From Bacteroidota bacterium (GTDB taxonomy: Bacteria; Bacteroidota; Bacteroidia; UBA8524), in assembly GCA_016124735.1 (NCBI GenBank), contig WGMZ01000009.1, positions 46,795 through 110,794 on the forward strand: 64,000 nucleotides of DNA. The letters are read 5' to 3'. The position numbers and the translations under genes were made by a program. Below, piece by piece: positions 44,891 to 54,421 of this stretch. Every line of letters starts with the position of its first letter. Positions within the stretch are counted from its first letter, which is position 1. The notes under the pieces are model-generated. The model was not told where the DNA came from and ran no database searches. It saw only the letters and a program-made list of their open reading frames with translations.

Positions 44891-47425
44891 TTAGAATTGC
44901 TGTCCGATAAAGAAATGGAACTGTCCTTTTCCAGACATTGGACTGTAAGGATTGGTATCAAATCCATAGGCCCAATCCAATCCGAGCAAGCCAAACATAG
45001 GCAAATATACCCGAACTCCACCTCCGGATGACCTGAGCAGATTGGTAGGAGTGTAGTCTCTCGCATTACTAAAATTGTTCCCTGCCTCAGCAAATACCAG
45101 AGCATAAATGGTCGCTTGGGGGTTCAACGAAATAGGATAACGTAATTCAGCTGTAAATTTATTGTAGATTACGCCTCCCAGATAATTGCCCGTGGTGGTG
45201 TTTCTAGGTGTTACAGAATTGTTTTTATATCCGCGCATGGCGATCAACTCACGTCCATCCAAATTGAAACCAATCAAACCCGCTCCTCCAAGGTAAAACC
45301 TTTCAAACGGAGAATATCCAATGCTTTTATTGTAGTATCCCATGAATCCGAAATGGGCTTGCGTTGCAAGTACGAGTTTGTCGACCAGGGTCACATACCA
45401 GGCTGCATCAAATTTCCACTTATGGTATTCTATGATTCTGTATTTCTCCTGATCGGTTGCTTCTGAATAATCCTTTCCACTGAACCACGACCAGGGCGGG
45501 GTTACCTGCAAAGTGGCATTAAATTTCGAACCGCTTCGGGGATAAATAGGCTGATCCACCGAGTTACGGCTCAAGGATACGCGAAAATTCAGGTTGTCTG
45601 AAATACCGGTTCCAAAAGTGAAAAGTGCCGCATAATTGTCCAACAGGTAATGCTGGTAGGTAAAGCCATAACTCAATGAGAAGAAGTCATCCGGCTTTTT
45701 TAACAAACGTCCAATTCCAACCGTCACACCTGTAATAGTAATAGAAGCCCTATTTGGGTTTCCTTTGGTATTACCATTGGTTTGAATGGAATGGAAAACA
45801 CTAACCGACAATGATTGGGGTCTTTTGCCTCCCAGCCATGGTTCCGTAAAACTTGCATTATAAGATTGGAAATAGCTGCCATTCGATTGTGCGCGGATGC
45901 TAAGTCTCTGTCCGTCACCTGCGGGAATAGGCTTCCACTCTTTAAAATCAAACATTTTACGGGTGGAAAAGTTTGTCAGGTTCAAACCAAGTGTTCCAAC
46001 GATGAATCCTGCACCAAAACCTCCGGAGAGCTCGATTTGATCAGAAGGACGCTCTTCAACGTGGTACTCAATATCTACTGTTCCGGCCGCATAATTTGGT
46101 ACCGGCTTCACGTCAATCTTTTCGGGATCAAAATACCCAAGTGCTGCCAACTCCCGCACAGAACGCTGAATGTCTGATCGACTGAATTTTTGTCCCGGCC
46201 TGGTTCGGATTTCGCGAAGGATCACATAATCGCTTGTTTTTGTATTACCTGAAACCAGAATTTTATTGACAATGGCCTGAGGACCCTCCGTGATGCGGAT
46301 TTCGATATCGATGGAATCATTTTCCACCCGCGTCTCAACAGGAAGTATGTTGAAAAACAGATAGCCATCATCCATATATAAAGAAGAGATATCAGAGCCA
46401 TTGGCACTCATGTACAAACGGGTTTCAAGCCTTGAGATATCATAAACATCACCCCGCTTGATGGCCAACATGGTATCCAACTGTCCGGTACGGTATTTAT
46501 TGTTCCCAGTCCAGGTGATGTTTCTAAAATAGTATTTCGGACCTTCATCCAGTTCTATTTTAATTCCCAGACGGTTGTCAGAAATTTTGTAAACAGAATC
46601 CTTGATTATTCGTGCATCCCTGTATCCCTGGGTATTGTAGTAGGAAATCAGACTGTTTTTATCCGTTTCGTAGGCATCTTCCACGAATTTGGCTTTTTTG
46701 AAATGAAGGAGAGTGACAATTCTATTAAGCCTGAATTCCTTTGTTTCAGACATTGCCTTTTTAAGTTTCCTTTCAGGAATACCATTATTCCCTGTAAATG
46801 TAATTTCTCTGATTTTTGTTTTGATTCCGGGAGCAACATGGATAACAAGTATTCTCATGTTTTTTTGAGGAATCCCGTCGGCAGTTATAACATCCAAACT
46901 GACCTTGACATTTAAAAATCCCTTATCGATATAGTGATCTTTAATTTCCGTGATGGTGCGCTGCTTCAAATTGTCGGTGATCATATCTCCCGCCTTGAGA
47001 CTCAGATCTTCACGCAGATTCTTTGCCTTGCCTTTTCTCAAGCCACGAATTTCAAACTCATAAAGCCGCGGATTTTCCTGCAGAACAAATTTCAGATAGA
47101 CCTTTTTACCCTCAATTTTCGTCACAAGAATCTTTATATCTGTAAAGAGTTTTTGCGACCAAAGGTTCTCCATAGCCTTGGTAATCTCATCGCCGGGTAT
47201 GGTAATTTCCTGCCCGGTATATAATCCCGAGAAAAGCTTTACAATATTGGGATCGAAGTAAGTCACTCCCTCCACTTCCATTCCACCGATTTCAAGAGTA
47301 ACGGGCCGCTGATAATTCAATGGTAAATACGGCAATTCCTTTTGGGTACTATCCTCCTGAGCAAAAAGGTCCGATGATAATATTCCAATTAGAAAAAAGA
47401 ATAGAATATGCAGTTTATACTTCAT
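44891..47425 (-). CDS. bamA: BamA, outer-membrane assembly factor
   Basis: An 844-residue Omp85 protein with signal peptide MKYKLHILFFFLIGILSSDLFAQ. Five POTRA domains are expected over residues about 40-410, with repeats such as VTLEIGGMEVEGV, YEFEIRGLRKGKAK, IREITFTGNNGIPE and VNKILVSGNTKTSDYVI. The barrel follows, including YYNKSIGYSPFERFYLGGAG and the loop-6-like LIGFNLDGRE, and ends in IGQQF with the terminal aromatic residue. The start overlaps uppS by one base. BamA inserts barrel proteins into the outer membrane. Confidence 0.97.
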   Translation of the reverse strand: MKYKLHILFFFLIGILSSDLFAQEDSTQKELPYLPLNYQRPVTLEIGGMEVEGVTYFDPNIVKLFSGLYTGQEITIPGDEITKAMENLWSQKLFTDIKILVTKIEGKKVYLKFVLQENPRLYEFEIRGLRKGKAKNLREDLSLKAGDMITDNLKQRTITEIKDHYIDKGFLNVKVSLDVITADGIPQKNMRILVIHVAPGIKTKIREITFTGNNGIPERKLKKAMSETKEFRLNRIVTLLHFKKAKFVEDAYETDKNSLISYYNTQGYRDARIIKDSVYKISDNRLGIKIELDEGPKYYFRNITWTGNNKYRTGQLDTMLAIKRGDVYDISRLETRLYMSANGSDISSLYMDDGYLFFNILPVETRVENDSIDIEIRITEGPQAIVNKILVSGNTKTSDYVILREIRTRPGQKFSRSDIQRSVRELAALGYFDPEKIDVKPVPNYAAGTVDIEYHVEERPSDQIELSGGFGAGFIVGTLGLNLTNFSTRKMFDFKEWKPIPAGDGQRLSIRAQSNGSYFQSYNASFTEPWLGGKRPQSLSVSVFHSIQTNGNTKGNPNRASITITGVTVGIGRLLKKPDDFFSLSYGFTYQHYLLDNYAALFTFGTGISDNLNFRVSLSRNSVDQPIYPRSGSKFNATLQVTPPWSWFSGKDYSEATDQEKYRIIEYHKWKFDAAWYVTLVDKLVLATQAHFGFMGYYNKSIGYSPFERFYLGGAGLIGFNLDGRELIAMRGYKNNSVTPRNTTTGNYLGGVIYNKFTAELRYPISLNPQATIYALVFAEAGNNFSNARDYTPTNLLRSSGGGVRVYLPMFGLLGLDWAYGFDTNPYSPMSGKGQFHFFIGQQF

Positions 47426-48165
47426 CAGGTCAATTGCTCACTGGTTTTACCGAATCTCCTTTCGCGGTTTTGGTAATCTATAATCGCTTTAAAAAGTTCT
47501 TCCGAACTGAAGTCAGGCCAGAGTACATCAGTGAAATACAATTCACTATAAGCAATTTCCCAAAGGAGAAAATTGCTTATTCGAAGTTCCCCACTGGTCC
47601 GTATCAATAATTCCGGTTCGGGGATATCATGCGTGGATAAATACTTCGTTATCAAATTATTATCTATCTCTTCCTTTTTAATTGCTCCACTCTGGACATC
47701 GCTGGCTATTTTTTTCACTGCCTCACAGATATCCCATTTTGCCGAATAACTCAAAGCCAAGACGAGGGTCATACCTGAATTGTTACAGGTTAATTCTTTT
47801 GCTTCATTTAAATTCTTCAAACACTTGGAAGGGAGCGAGTCCATGTTCCCTATTGCATCCAGGCGAATATTGTTTTTCATGAGAGTCGGCATCTCTCTTT
47901 TGATGGTTTTAACGAGTAAATCCATCAAAGCATTGACCTCCGCCTTCGGTCTGTTCCAGTTTTCGGTGCTAAAAGCGTACAAAGTTAAATACTTGACACC
48001 AAGCTCGGCCGCCGTTTCCGTAATTTCCTTTACCGTATCCACACCTTTGTGATGGCCGAAAACACGAAATTTACCCTGTCCTTTGGCCCAACGGCCATTT
48101 CCATCCATGATAATGGCAATGTGCCGGGGTAGTCTTTCTTTATTGATTTGCCCTTCCAGAGTCAT
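47425..48165 (-). CDS. uppS: Undecaprenyl (isoprenyl) diphosphate synthase
   Basis: A 246-residue cis-prenyltransferase. Catalytic Asp21 is in IIMDGNGRWAKG, followed by LYAFSTENWNRPK and the RTSGELRISNFLLWEIAYSELYF substrate segment. It makes the C55 lipid carrier for peptidoglycan and surface glycans, such as those of the locus near 54-63 kb. It is coupled to bamA downstream. Confidence 0.97.
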   Translation of the reverse strand: MTLEGQINKERLPRHIAIIMDGNGRWAKGQGKFRVFGHHKGVDTVKEITETAAELGVKYLTLYAFSTENWNRPKAEVNALMDLLVKTIKREMPTLMKNNIRLDAIGNMDSLPSKCLKNLNEAKELTCNNSGMTLVLALSYSAKWDICEAVKKIASDVQSGAIKKEEIDNNLITKYLSTHDIPEPELLIRTSGELRISNFLLWEIAYSELYFTDVLWPDFSSEELFKAIIDYQNRERRFGKTSEQLT

Positions 48166-48212
48166 TCGCTTTTTTACTCAAGCTGCGAAAATAAGATTAA
48201 ATAGATGGATTC

Positions 48213-49043
48213 TTAGTTTTTCGAAAACATGCATCGAATTGGAGTGAAACGGTAAGTCAGGCTAAACCCGGTAATAAAGTACCAATCCTTAATTGCAGGG
48301 TCTCCTCTATAATTTCCCTCTGTGGCTTGCCTTGCACTATGATTCAATTCTCCAGACCGATCTGATAATGCCACCGCATCCGATCCGCTTCGACTTTGAA
48401 GCTGTTCGAAATTCGGGTATGTCGTACTTACGTCGTCCAGGTAATCCGTGAATGTTTTTCGAACTGATATTTCGAAGGCCAAAACCCAGTTATCGGAAAG
48501 ACTATATTTATACCCAAGTCCCACTGGAATCGCAACATTCACTCTGGAATATTTCTTATGTCCCGGTAAATTCTGTCCTTCGGTTCCCAAAGGCTGCAAC
48601 TGCACAATACTGCCATTGTATTTGGCTTTTGGATTGAAATAGAAAGCGTTGATTCCGGCAAAAAAGAAAGCACTATGTCGCTTGGCTAATACCCCTGTGC
48701 CGAATCGGACAAAATTAAATTCAATCCTGTTGTCCAGTTCCCATATATGACTAAAAAAACTGAGGTTTCTATTTTGGTATTCCTTGAAATTATAATCCCC
48801 ACCAGAAACCTTGGCATAGTTAATCCCAAACCTCCACGAGAAATATTCCGAAATATTATATCGACCTAAAAGGCCTGCACTGAAATTAGATTCTGACGGC
48901 ACTATTTTTCTCGCAAGATCGCCGGTATAGTTGGACGTACCTATGAATCCTCCCGCTTCCCAAAACTGAGAATAGGCGTTCACTTGAAAGAAAAACAGAA
49001 ACAGAATTAAGCCGCTAAGCCTAGAACTTAAAGCATTTAACAC
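48213..49043 (-). CDS. DUF6089 outer-membrane protein, copy 1
   Basis: A beta-barrel-like protein of about 276 residues. The start is uncertain: TTG 49052 or GTG 49043, as the leader VLNALSSRLSGLILFLFFFQVNAYSQ is best from GTG. The segment QFWEAGGFIGTSNYTGDLARK and YSLSDNWVLAFEISVRKTFTDYLDDVST match the DUF6089 family. It overlaps the preceding gene by 23 bp and precedes uppS by 48 bp. Exact function unknown; the family is envelope-associated by context. Confidence 0.82.
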   Translation of the reverse strand: MLNALSSRLSGLILFLFFFQVNAYSQFWEAGGFIGTSNYTGDLARKIVPSESNFSAGLLGRYNISEYFSWRFGINYAKVSGGDYNFKEYQNRNLSFFSHIWELDNRIEFNFVRFGTGVLAKRHSAFFFAGINAFYFNPKAKYNGSIVQLQPLGTEGQNLPGHKKYSRVNVAIPVGLGYKYSLSDNWVLAFEISVRKTFTDYLDDVSTTYPNFEQLQSRSGSDAVALSDRSGELNHSARQATEGNYRGDPAIKDWYFITGFSLTYRFTPIRCMFSKN

Positions 49044-49899
49044 GATTTCCAAAAATTGTATAGGTAATCGTTATACCACCATAGGCGTACCAATCTTTTG
49101 TTTTAGGGTTTCCTCTTGTCCCACCTTTAAACGTAAGCGGGTCATACGTTCTACTATTTTTAACTTCCTGAGATGATCTATCGGCAAGCACAGAAGAATA
49201 GCCACCGTCCTTCAACGTACCATAATTCTGATCCAGAATATCCGGCTCCACATAGGTCGTTGAAACATCATCCAAATAATCATTGTAGGTCTTTCTCAAT
49301 CCATATTCTACAGCAAGGGTCCATCCACGTGCCACTCTCACCTTAAATCCGCCCCCAATCGGGAATGATACTTGGGTCAGAGCATATTTTTTTCTGTCCT
49401 GAAATTGAGTCGTTCCTTGCCCTTCTGTTCCAATGGGTTGAAGTTCCACCCATTGTTTCTTTCCAGTAAGCGGATTAGCAAAGTATGCCAACGGGTTGTA
49501 CTTATACACCCCAATTCCTATAAAGGCAAAGGGCGTAAAAGCCTTCTTACCATTGCGTCCAACCGGATCAAAAGCCCAAAGGTTCCATTCCACTTCCGCC
49601 GAAAACTCAAAAAGGAAAGATTTAAAACTGAGGTTTCTATTTCTTAAATCCTGTTTCGTTTGAAGTGAGTCCGCGCCTGATATATGCCCGTAAAATGCAG
49701 AGCCCTTTAAGGAGAAATGATCGTTGATATTGTATCGACCCACTAATCCGAATGCAAAATGATAATTGCTTGTGGCTGTGGGACTCAACTCACCGATATA
49801 ATTAGAAGCCCCTATCATTATTCCTGCATCGACCGACTTTTGACCAAAGGCTGTCGCAACTGAGCAGCTAATTAATAACAAAGTAAAGAGTCTCTTCAT
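49021..49899 (-). CDS. DUF6089 outer-membrane protein, copy 2
   Basis: A 292-residue protein from ATG 49899 with signal peptide MKRLFTLLLISCSVATAFGQ. It has the same layout as its neighbours: DAGIMIGASNYIGELSP, RNLSFKSFLFEFSAEVEWN, then RVARGWTLAVEYGLRKTYNDYLDDVST. It is separated from copy 3 by a perfect inverted repeat with a T-rich tail, so it probably begins a separate transcript running into uppS and bamA. Confidence 0.86.
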   Translation of the reverse strand: MKRLFTLLLISCSVATAFGQKSVDAGIMIGASNYIGELSPTATSNYHFAFGLVGRYNINDHFSLKGSAFYGHISGADSLQTKQDLRNRNLSFKSFLFEFSAEVEWNLWAFDPVGRNGKKAFTPFAFIGIGVYKYNPLAYFANPLTGKKQWVELQPIGTEGQGTTQFQDRKKYALTQVSFPIGGGFKVRVARGWTLAVEYGLRKTYNDYLDDVSTTYVEPDILDQNYGTLKDGGYSSVLADRSSQEVKNSRTYDPLTFKGGTRGNPKTKDWYAYGGITITYTIFGNRVKCFKF

Positions 49900-49933
49900 A
49901 CGCTTATAAAACGACGACCAAACAGTATTTATT

Positions 49934-49970
49934 TTAAAAAAACAAAACGGGTTAAGCATGCTTAACCCGT
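49934..49970 (-). terminator. Perfect 24-nt inverted repeat acting as terminator after DUF6089 copy 3
   Basis: The 24 bases 49947-49970 are a perfect palindrome (arm ACGGGTTAAG), followed on the minus strand by a T-rich run (TTTGTTTTTTT). It is 30 bp downstream of the third DUF6089 gene. Confidence 0.78.
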
Positions 49971-50000
49971 CGTAAATATACAATTAATCCAATAAGTTTA

Positions 50001-50795
50001 TTAGCGGCACTTGTATGGACGAAGGGTTTTCGTCAATGTTATTCCGTAAATAAAATAGGAGTCTTTATAACCCGGGTTTCCTCTCTTGGTACCTGCGGCC
50101 ACTGGTTTTCCCGTTCTGTTGCCCAAATTTGCGGACATGGAACCAGAATTATCGCCTGTGTAATTGGTACTTACATCATCAAGATAGTCTGTAAACATTA
50201 TTCTCCAACCAGCTTCTACTCCAAGAACCCAATCGTTCTTCAAGCTGAATTTCAATCCACCACCCACAGGAATCACAGCCTGAATCGGGCTGTAGCTTGA
50301 CCCTTGCTTTCCCGTTTCAGTAGTTAAGGGACGCAAATTAACAAGTTTGCCATTGTACCAGGCCATCGGATGGATATAAGTCAAACCGAAACCACCAAAT
50401 AAATATGGTGTCCATTTGTATTTGTTTGATCCGGAAATGAAACGCAAAATATTGTATTCTACCGTACCGGACAATTCTACAATCGGAGAGTTGAAACTTA
50501 AATTACGAGACTCGCGGGAAGTTCCTTTGTTGTAATATTTATCATACGCTGCAACCCAGCCAATATTCAGATTCCCTCTTACAGAAAAATGAGGATGGAA
50601 GTTGTAACGGTAGATTCCCCCTATCGCAGGACGTTCACCTCTGAACGCATTAATTAATCCATTGTCTAAACCTGGGGCAAGATCTCCTTGATAACCAGAC
50701 AACCCACCCATAATACCGACATCATAATCTTGGGCTTTTGAAGCGGAGGTTCCAAATCCGATTAACAGGGCTAGTAAGATGTACTTTAGTTTCAT
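50001..50795 (-). CDS. DUF6089 outer-membrane protein, copy 3
   Basis: A 264-residue protein with signal peptide MKLKYILLALLIGFGTSASKAQ. It shares DVGIMGGLSGYQGDLAPG, RNLSFNSPIVELSGTVEYNI and LKNDWVLGVEAGWRIMFTDYLDDVST with the other copies. Unlike the other two it has its own TATATTTG promoter box and terminator, so it is probably regulated separately. It follows nadK by 88 bp. Confidence 0.87.
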   Translation of the reverse strand: MKLKYILLALLIGFGTSASKAQDYDVGIMGGLSGYQGDLAPGLDNGLINAFRGERPAIGGIYRYNFHPHFSVRGNLNIGWVAAYDKYYNKGTSRESRNLSFNSPIVELSGTVEYNILRFISGSNKYKWTPYLFGGFGLTYIHPMAWYNGKLVNLRPLTTETGKQGSSYSPIQAVIPVGGGLKFSLKNDWVLGVEAGWRIMFTDYLDDVSTNYTGDNSGSMSANLGNRTGKPVAAGTKRGNPGYKDSYFIYGITLTKTLRPYKCR

Positions 50796-50829
50796 TTTTC
50801 GCTTGACGATTAGGTTAAATCAAGTGGGG

Positions 50830-50837
50830 CAAATATA
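50830..50837 (-). promoter_or_regulatory. -7 box (TATATTTG) for DUF6089 copy 3
   Basis: Minus-strand TATATTTG matches TAnnTTTG and lies 34 nt before ATG 50795, within the 88-bp gap after nadK. Confidence 0.55.
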
Positions 50838-50883
50838 TACTTTTATTTGACAAAACTGATGAATCAAAATTATATAAAAGGGC

Positions 50884-51765
50884 CTAATTCCTCACATCGA
50901 TGCCCCAATTTAGTTTGGAACGGAGCGTTTTGAGATAGTTAGAATTGTTAAGTTTCACCAGGTTTACATTAAAGGGTGCCCTCCGAATCGCCATCTGTAC
51001 GTCATAGTTCACGCTGGTGGATCGGCTATCCATACTTACCAGATAGCTATTGCTTCTGCCTTCAATCTCGAATGAAAGGACACTTTCATCTGAGATGATT
51101 ATGGGTCTTACATTCAGATTATGAGGAGATACAGGTGTCACAGCAAAACTACCCGATTGCGGGAACAATATTGGGCCGCCACAACTCAGCGAATAGCCTG
51201 TTGATCCTGTGGGAGTCGAAATAATTAATCCATCTCCCCAATACGAATTTAAAAACTCTCCATTGATAAAGGCGTGAACCGTTATCATGCTGCTTGAGTC
51301 ATTTTTATGAATGACAAAGTCGTTTAATCCGAAATTCAAATCGCCAAAGAGGGGCGTCTCACATTCAAGATACAAAAGACTTCTTTTGTCAATGCCAAAG
51401 CTGCCTTTCAGCAATTCATCAATTGCGTAATAAATGTCATTTTTAGAAACTGAGGCTAAAAAACCCAATCTTCCTAAATTTATGCCTACAATGGGAATTC
51501 CGGTATCTTTAACATGCGTAACCGTTTCGAGCAATGTGCCATCGCCCCCCAGACTGAACATGAAATCCAATGTAGAAATTACCGCGTCATTTTCCGAAAA
51601 AATTCCGGCAGAGGACTTCTTCAATTTCCCCTTACGCAGAACTTCTGCGAATCGTTCATGAACGAAAACTTCTACTCCTTTATTCTTTAGTAAATCAATG
51701 ATGAAGTGAACAAAGTCTACAGACTCTTCATTCAAAATACTTTTTCCAAAAACCCCTATTCTCAT
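50884..51765 (-). CDS. nadK: NAD kinase
   Basis: A 293-residue protein from ATG 51765, one base into the stop of the Omp85-like gene; the longer frame lies inside that gene. The nucleotide motif GGDGT is at 73-77, followed by GINLGRLGFLA and the conserved GSTGYSLSCGGPI. It phosphorylates NAD to NADP. It sits in the CBS-Omp85-nadK-DUF6089 gene order typical of Bacteroidota. Confidence 0.97.
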   Translation of the reverse strand: MRIGVFGKSILNEESVDFVHFIIDLLKNKGVEVFVHERFAEVLRKGKLKKSSAGIFSENDAVISTLDFMFSLGGDGTLLETVTHVKDTGIPIVGINLGRLGFLASVSKNDIYYAIDELLKGSFGIDKRSLLYLECETPLFGDLNFGLNDFVIHKNDSSSMITVHAFINGEFLNSYWGDGLIISTPTGSTGYSLSCGGPILFPQSGSFAVTPVSPHNLNVRPIIISDESVLSFEIEGRSNSYLVSMDSRSTSVNYDVQMAIRRAPFNVNLVKLNNSNYLKTLRSKLNWGIDVRN

Positions 51766-53147
51766 TATATCGGTGCAGTAAAGTGTAAATATAAGCCCTT
51801 CAATCCAAAGCTGTTGATGGAATACTCTGCGCGAATTACCCAATCATAGAAGGTAACCAGGTCGAAACCAGCGCCATATCCTCCCAATAGTTTATTTTGA
51901 TACGTGTTTCCCGGGCTTTGAAATCGGCTTGAATAAACATAACCCGCATCGGCATAAATATTAAAAAACAAGGAAGTGGGTGCCCGGTTAAATTGTTTCA
52001 AGGGAATAAACTCGAAACGAATATCCCTTTTGAATAAACAGAATTTCAAATTTGATTTGGCTAATCCATAATGCTGCCCATCAATAACAAAAGGTTCGAA
52101 TCCCCTAACCAAATATTTATATCCAAGTGCGCGGTACAAATTATAAGGCTGATCCTGAGGCACGGAGACCTTTCCCCTGAAACCGACTCCCGCATATATG
52201 AAACGGTTAAATTTCCAAAATTTCTCCGCATTCAGTTGAAGAGAGGCATAAAAACTTTTCGCATTAATCAGTATTCTGGGCGAGAAATTGACTTCAATAA
52301 AATGTCCTTTCAAAGGGTAGTATGCAATGTCTCTGCGATCCCATTTAAATGTATAATTCAGATAAATTGAAAATTGGTGATCCAGGTCGCCTGCCAAATA
52401 GTGAGGATTCTCGGTGGGTAATAAAACCGTATCGCTAACCCAAATATCTTCAATGCCAAGTCCAATGCGATGTCGGGTAAAGATTTTTGGTCGAAACAAA
52501 TATGCCGCCTCGCCATAAACCGATCGATATGCACGTTTATTTGGATCAAAAAGAAATTGCAGCCGATTGTCTACCGGTTTATGCCAAATTTCCTTATTGC
52601 TTTGATATGATAAAATTGTTTGAAAACCGTGACGCTTTGTCTTGTCCAAATAGGGTATTTCATAATTCACATAAAGTGACCTGGAATAGCCCCATACTCC
52701 CCGAACAAATAGTTTTTCGGCGCGCCCCCGAAAATTATAATCCAACACATTTATACTTGCATTCAAGCGCGAAAGTTGTTTTGTTTCCCACCAGATATTA
52801 AAGTTTCTGTCGGCAAACTCAATCATCGGATATGGCCAGATATACCATTTTTCCGTTACGTGAATAAATACCTCGATTGCAGCGGAATCTACAGGTGTAA
52901 AATGAATATCTACTGCGTTAAATAAATGGGAGTTAAAAATCTGATTCCTGTTTTGTGCCAGATGGGCATCAATTTTATCTTTAGGGAACCAGCTTCCTTC
53001 TTTGAAATCCAATTCACGCAAGATGATGTATGTTTTCGTCACCTTATTGCCCTCAACATGAATACCTTTGACTTGCACAGAATCAATCTCTGCAAGCATC
53101 CATTTGCTGGTAAGGAGAAAAAATAACAGAATGGTCTTTCGGGTCAC
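51765..53147 (-). CDS. Omp85-superfamily outer-membrane protein with one POTRA domain
   Basis: A 460-residue protein starting at GTG 53147 (VTRKTILLFFLLTSKWMLAE, a plausible signal peptide). Residues about 24-100 form a single POTRA domain (VKGIHVEGNKVTKTYIILRELDF). The rest is a barrel-type region with YPLKGHFIEVNFSPR and the Omp85 loop segment YKYLVRGFEPFVIDGQHYG. Much shorter than BamA (844 aa), with one POTRA where BamA has five. Its role is unknown; it lies between a CBS protein and nadK, and nadK starts on its stop codon. Confidence 0.82.
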   Translation of the reverse strand: MTRKTILLFFLLTSKWMLAEIDSVQVKGIHVEGNKVTKTYIILRELDFKEGSWFPKDKIDAHLAQNRNQIFNSHLFNAVDIHFTPVDSAAIEVFIHVTEKWYIWPYPMIEFADRNFNIWWETKQLSRLNASINVLDYNFRGRAEKLFVRGVWGYSRSLYVNYEIPYLDKTKRHGFQTILSYQSNKEIWHKPVDNRLQFLFDPNKRAYRSVYGEAAYLFRPKIFTRHRIGLGIEDIWVSDTVLLPTENPHYLAGDLDHQFSIYLNYTFKWDRRDIAYYPLKGHFIEVNFSPRILINAKSFYASLQLNAEKFWKFNRFIYAGVGFRGKVSVPQDQPYNLYRALGYKYLVRGFEPFVIDGQHYGLAKSNLKFCLFKRDIRFEFIPLKQFNRAPTSLFFNIYADAGYVYSSRFQSPGNTYQNKLLGGYGAGFDLVTFYDWVIRAEYSINSFGLKGLYLHFTAPI

Positions 53148-53154
53148 GCGTTGT

Positions 53155-53817
53155 TCAGGTATCCAGATAGCGCATCAACAGATTATATCGATCTTTTAAA
53201 TCCCCATTATCTTCATCATTGCTGTAAGATGCCACCACCTGATAATTATAGCGTTCGAAGGTAGCTACCAAACTCTTTAAATCGGTAGTATTTAATTTTA
53301 AATGAACCAGAATTCTTCGGCGTTCTTCAATGGCCTGCAAATGAACACTTAAAATTTTGGCGTTATTGTATTCAACCAAACGTGCAATTTCTGCCAGACT
53401 ATAATCCCGGATTCCAATATTCAAACTCAGGATACCTCCTGCTTCAAGAAATCCACTAAAATGCGCCATTTGCCGAATGAGTTCCTTTGCACTAATGATT
53501 CCAACAAAATTATCTTCTGCATCTACCACGGCTACCACTGTGGATGGGATAAGCGCAAAAAGTCTAATCACTTCAAAAAGATGCTGGCTTTCAACTATTC
53601 TGGCTGCCGGGTGACTGGAAATCAGCCCTTCCAGCTTTTTCGATTTAGGTTTGACATCCATAATCTCCCCCACGGAAACATAGGCCATGACCTTTTCTTT
53701 ATCTACCACTGGCAAATAAGCGACATTCATCTCATTCATTAATTCCAAAGCCATTTGAACGGAATCATTCGATTTTAGAGGAATTAATTTGTTGGAAATA
53801 AAATCTCGGGCTAGCAT
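53155..53817 (-). CDS. CBS-domain protein
   Basis: A 220-residue soluble protein with two CBS repeats: residues about 7-55 (ISNKLIPLKSNDSVQMALELM and VAYLPVVDKEKVMAYVS) and about 70-120 (STVVAVVDAEDNFVGIISAKELI). The C-terminal part (RRRILVHLKLNTTDLKSLVATFERYNYQV) is ACT-like. CBS pairs often sense adenine nucleotides; the target is unknown. The gene leads the Omp85-nadK unit. Confidence 0.87.
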   Translation of the reverse strand: MLARDFISNKLIPLKSNDSVQMALELMNEMNVAYLPVVDKEKVMAYVSVGEIMDVKPKSKKLEGLISSHPAARIVESQHLFEVIRLFALIPSTVVAVVDAEDNFVGIISAKELIRQMAHFSGFLEAGGILSLNIGIRDYSLAEIARLVEYNNAKILSVHLQAIEERRRILVHLKLNTTDLKSLVATFERYNYQVVASYSNDEDNGDLKDRYNLLMRYLDT

Positions 53818-53860
53818 TCCTTCAATTAAAGCAAAAAATCATCCAATTCCAGCTTTTGTA

Positions 53861-54421
53861 TTATTTATTCAGGCTGTTGATCCAGTTCCGGATAAAAACC
53901 AATCCGTATTCACTCAGAACAGCTTCAGGGTGATACTGCACTGCCCAAATTGGCCATTCCCTGTGCGCTATTCCCATTGGTATTTTAGTACGGGTCTCTG
54001 ACGTAAGTTCAAGCTCTTCCGGTAAGTTCTCCAAACACAAACTATGGTATCGCGCAACCTGATGCCGTTCCGGTATTCCGGAATACATAGGATGACGTGA
54101 ACAAACGATTTCGGAACTTTTTCCATGAACGGGTTCTGGCAATCGAATCAATCTTGCTCCAAAAAACTCACCAATTGCCTGAAAACCCAAACAAATACCA
54201 AGGATGGGTAATTGATTATGATAGGCCTCAATCAAAGGGAGGAGGTTTCCGGAAGATTCTGGCCGGGATGGTCCCGGTGACAAAACAATACCATCGAACC
54301 CACTTAAATCAGGGATATGTTCATTGTTCCTTTTTACCTCAACTTCCGCTCCTTCTCTCAATAAGTAGTCTACCAGATTATAAGTAAAGGAGTCAAAATT
54401 GTCGAGAAGAAATATTTTCAC
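53861..54421 (-). CDS. Glutamine amidotransferase, aminodeoxychorismate/anthranilate synthase component II
   Basis: A 186-residue class I glutaminase. Nucleophile Cys77 in ILGICLGFQAIG, with His164 and Glu166 in QYHPEAVLSE. MKIFLLDNFDSFTYNLVDYL and IVLSPGPSRPE are PabA/TrpG signatures. It would supply ammonia for 4-aminobenzoate or tryptophan synthesis, but no PabB/TrpE partner is here. The start overlaps the degT-type gene by 4 bp, placing it in the sugar operon. Confidence 0.93.
   Translation of the reverse strand: MKIFLLDNFDSFTYNLVDYLLREGAEVEVKRNNEHIPDLSGFDGIVLSPGPSRPESSGNLLPLIEAYHNQLPILGICLGFQAIGEFFGARLIRLPEPVHGKSSEIVCSRHPMYSGIPERHQVARYHSLCLENLPEELELTSETRTKIPMGIAHREWPIWAVQYHPEAVLSEYGLVFIRNWINSLNK

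Noticed and set aside
47320..47610. Plus-strand open frame across the uppS-bamA junction
   Set aside because: Shadow of well-supported genes on the other strand, with no signal peptide or domain.
51766..51843. Extended nadK frame
   Set aside because: It lies inside the Omp85-like gene; ATG 51765 fits the family and shares a base with that gene's stop.
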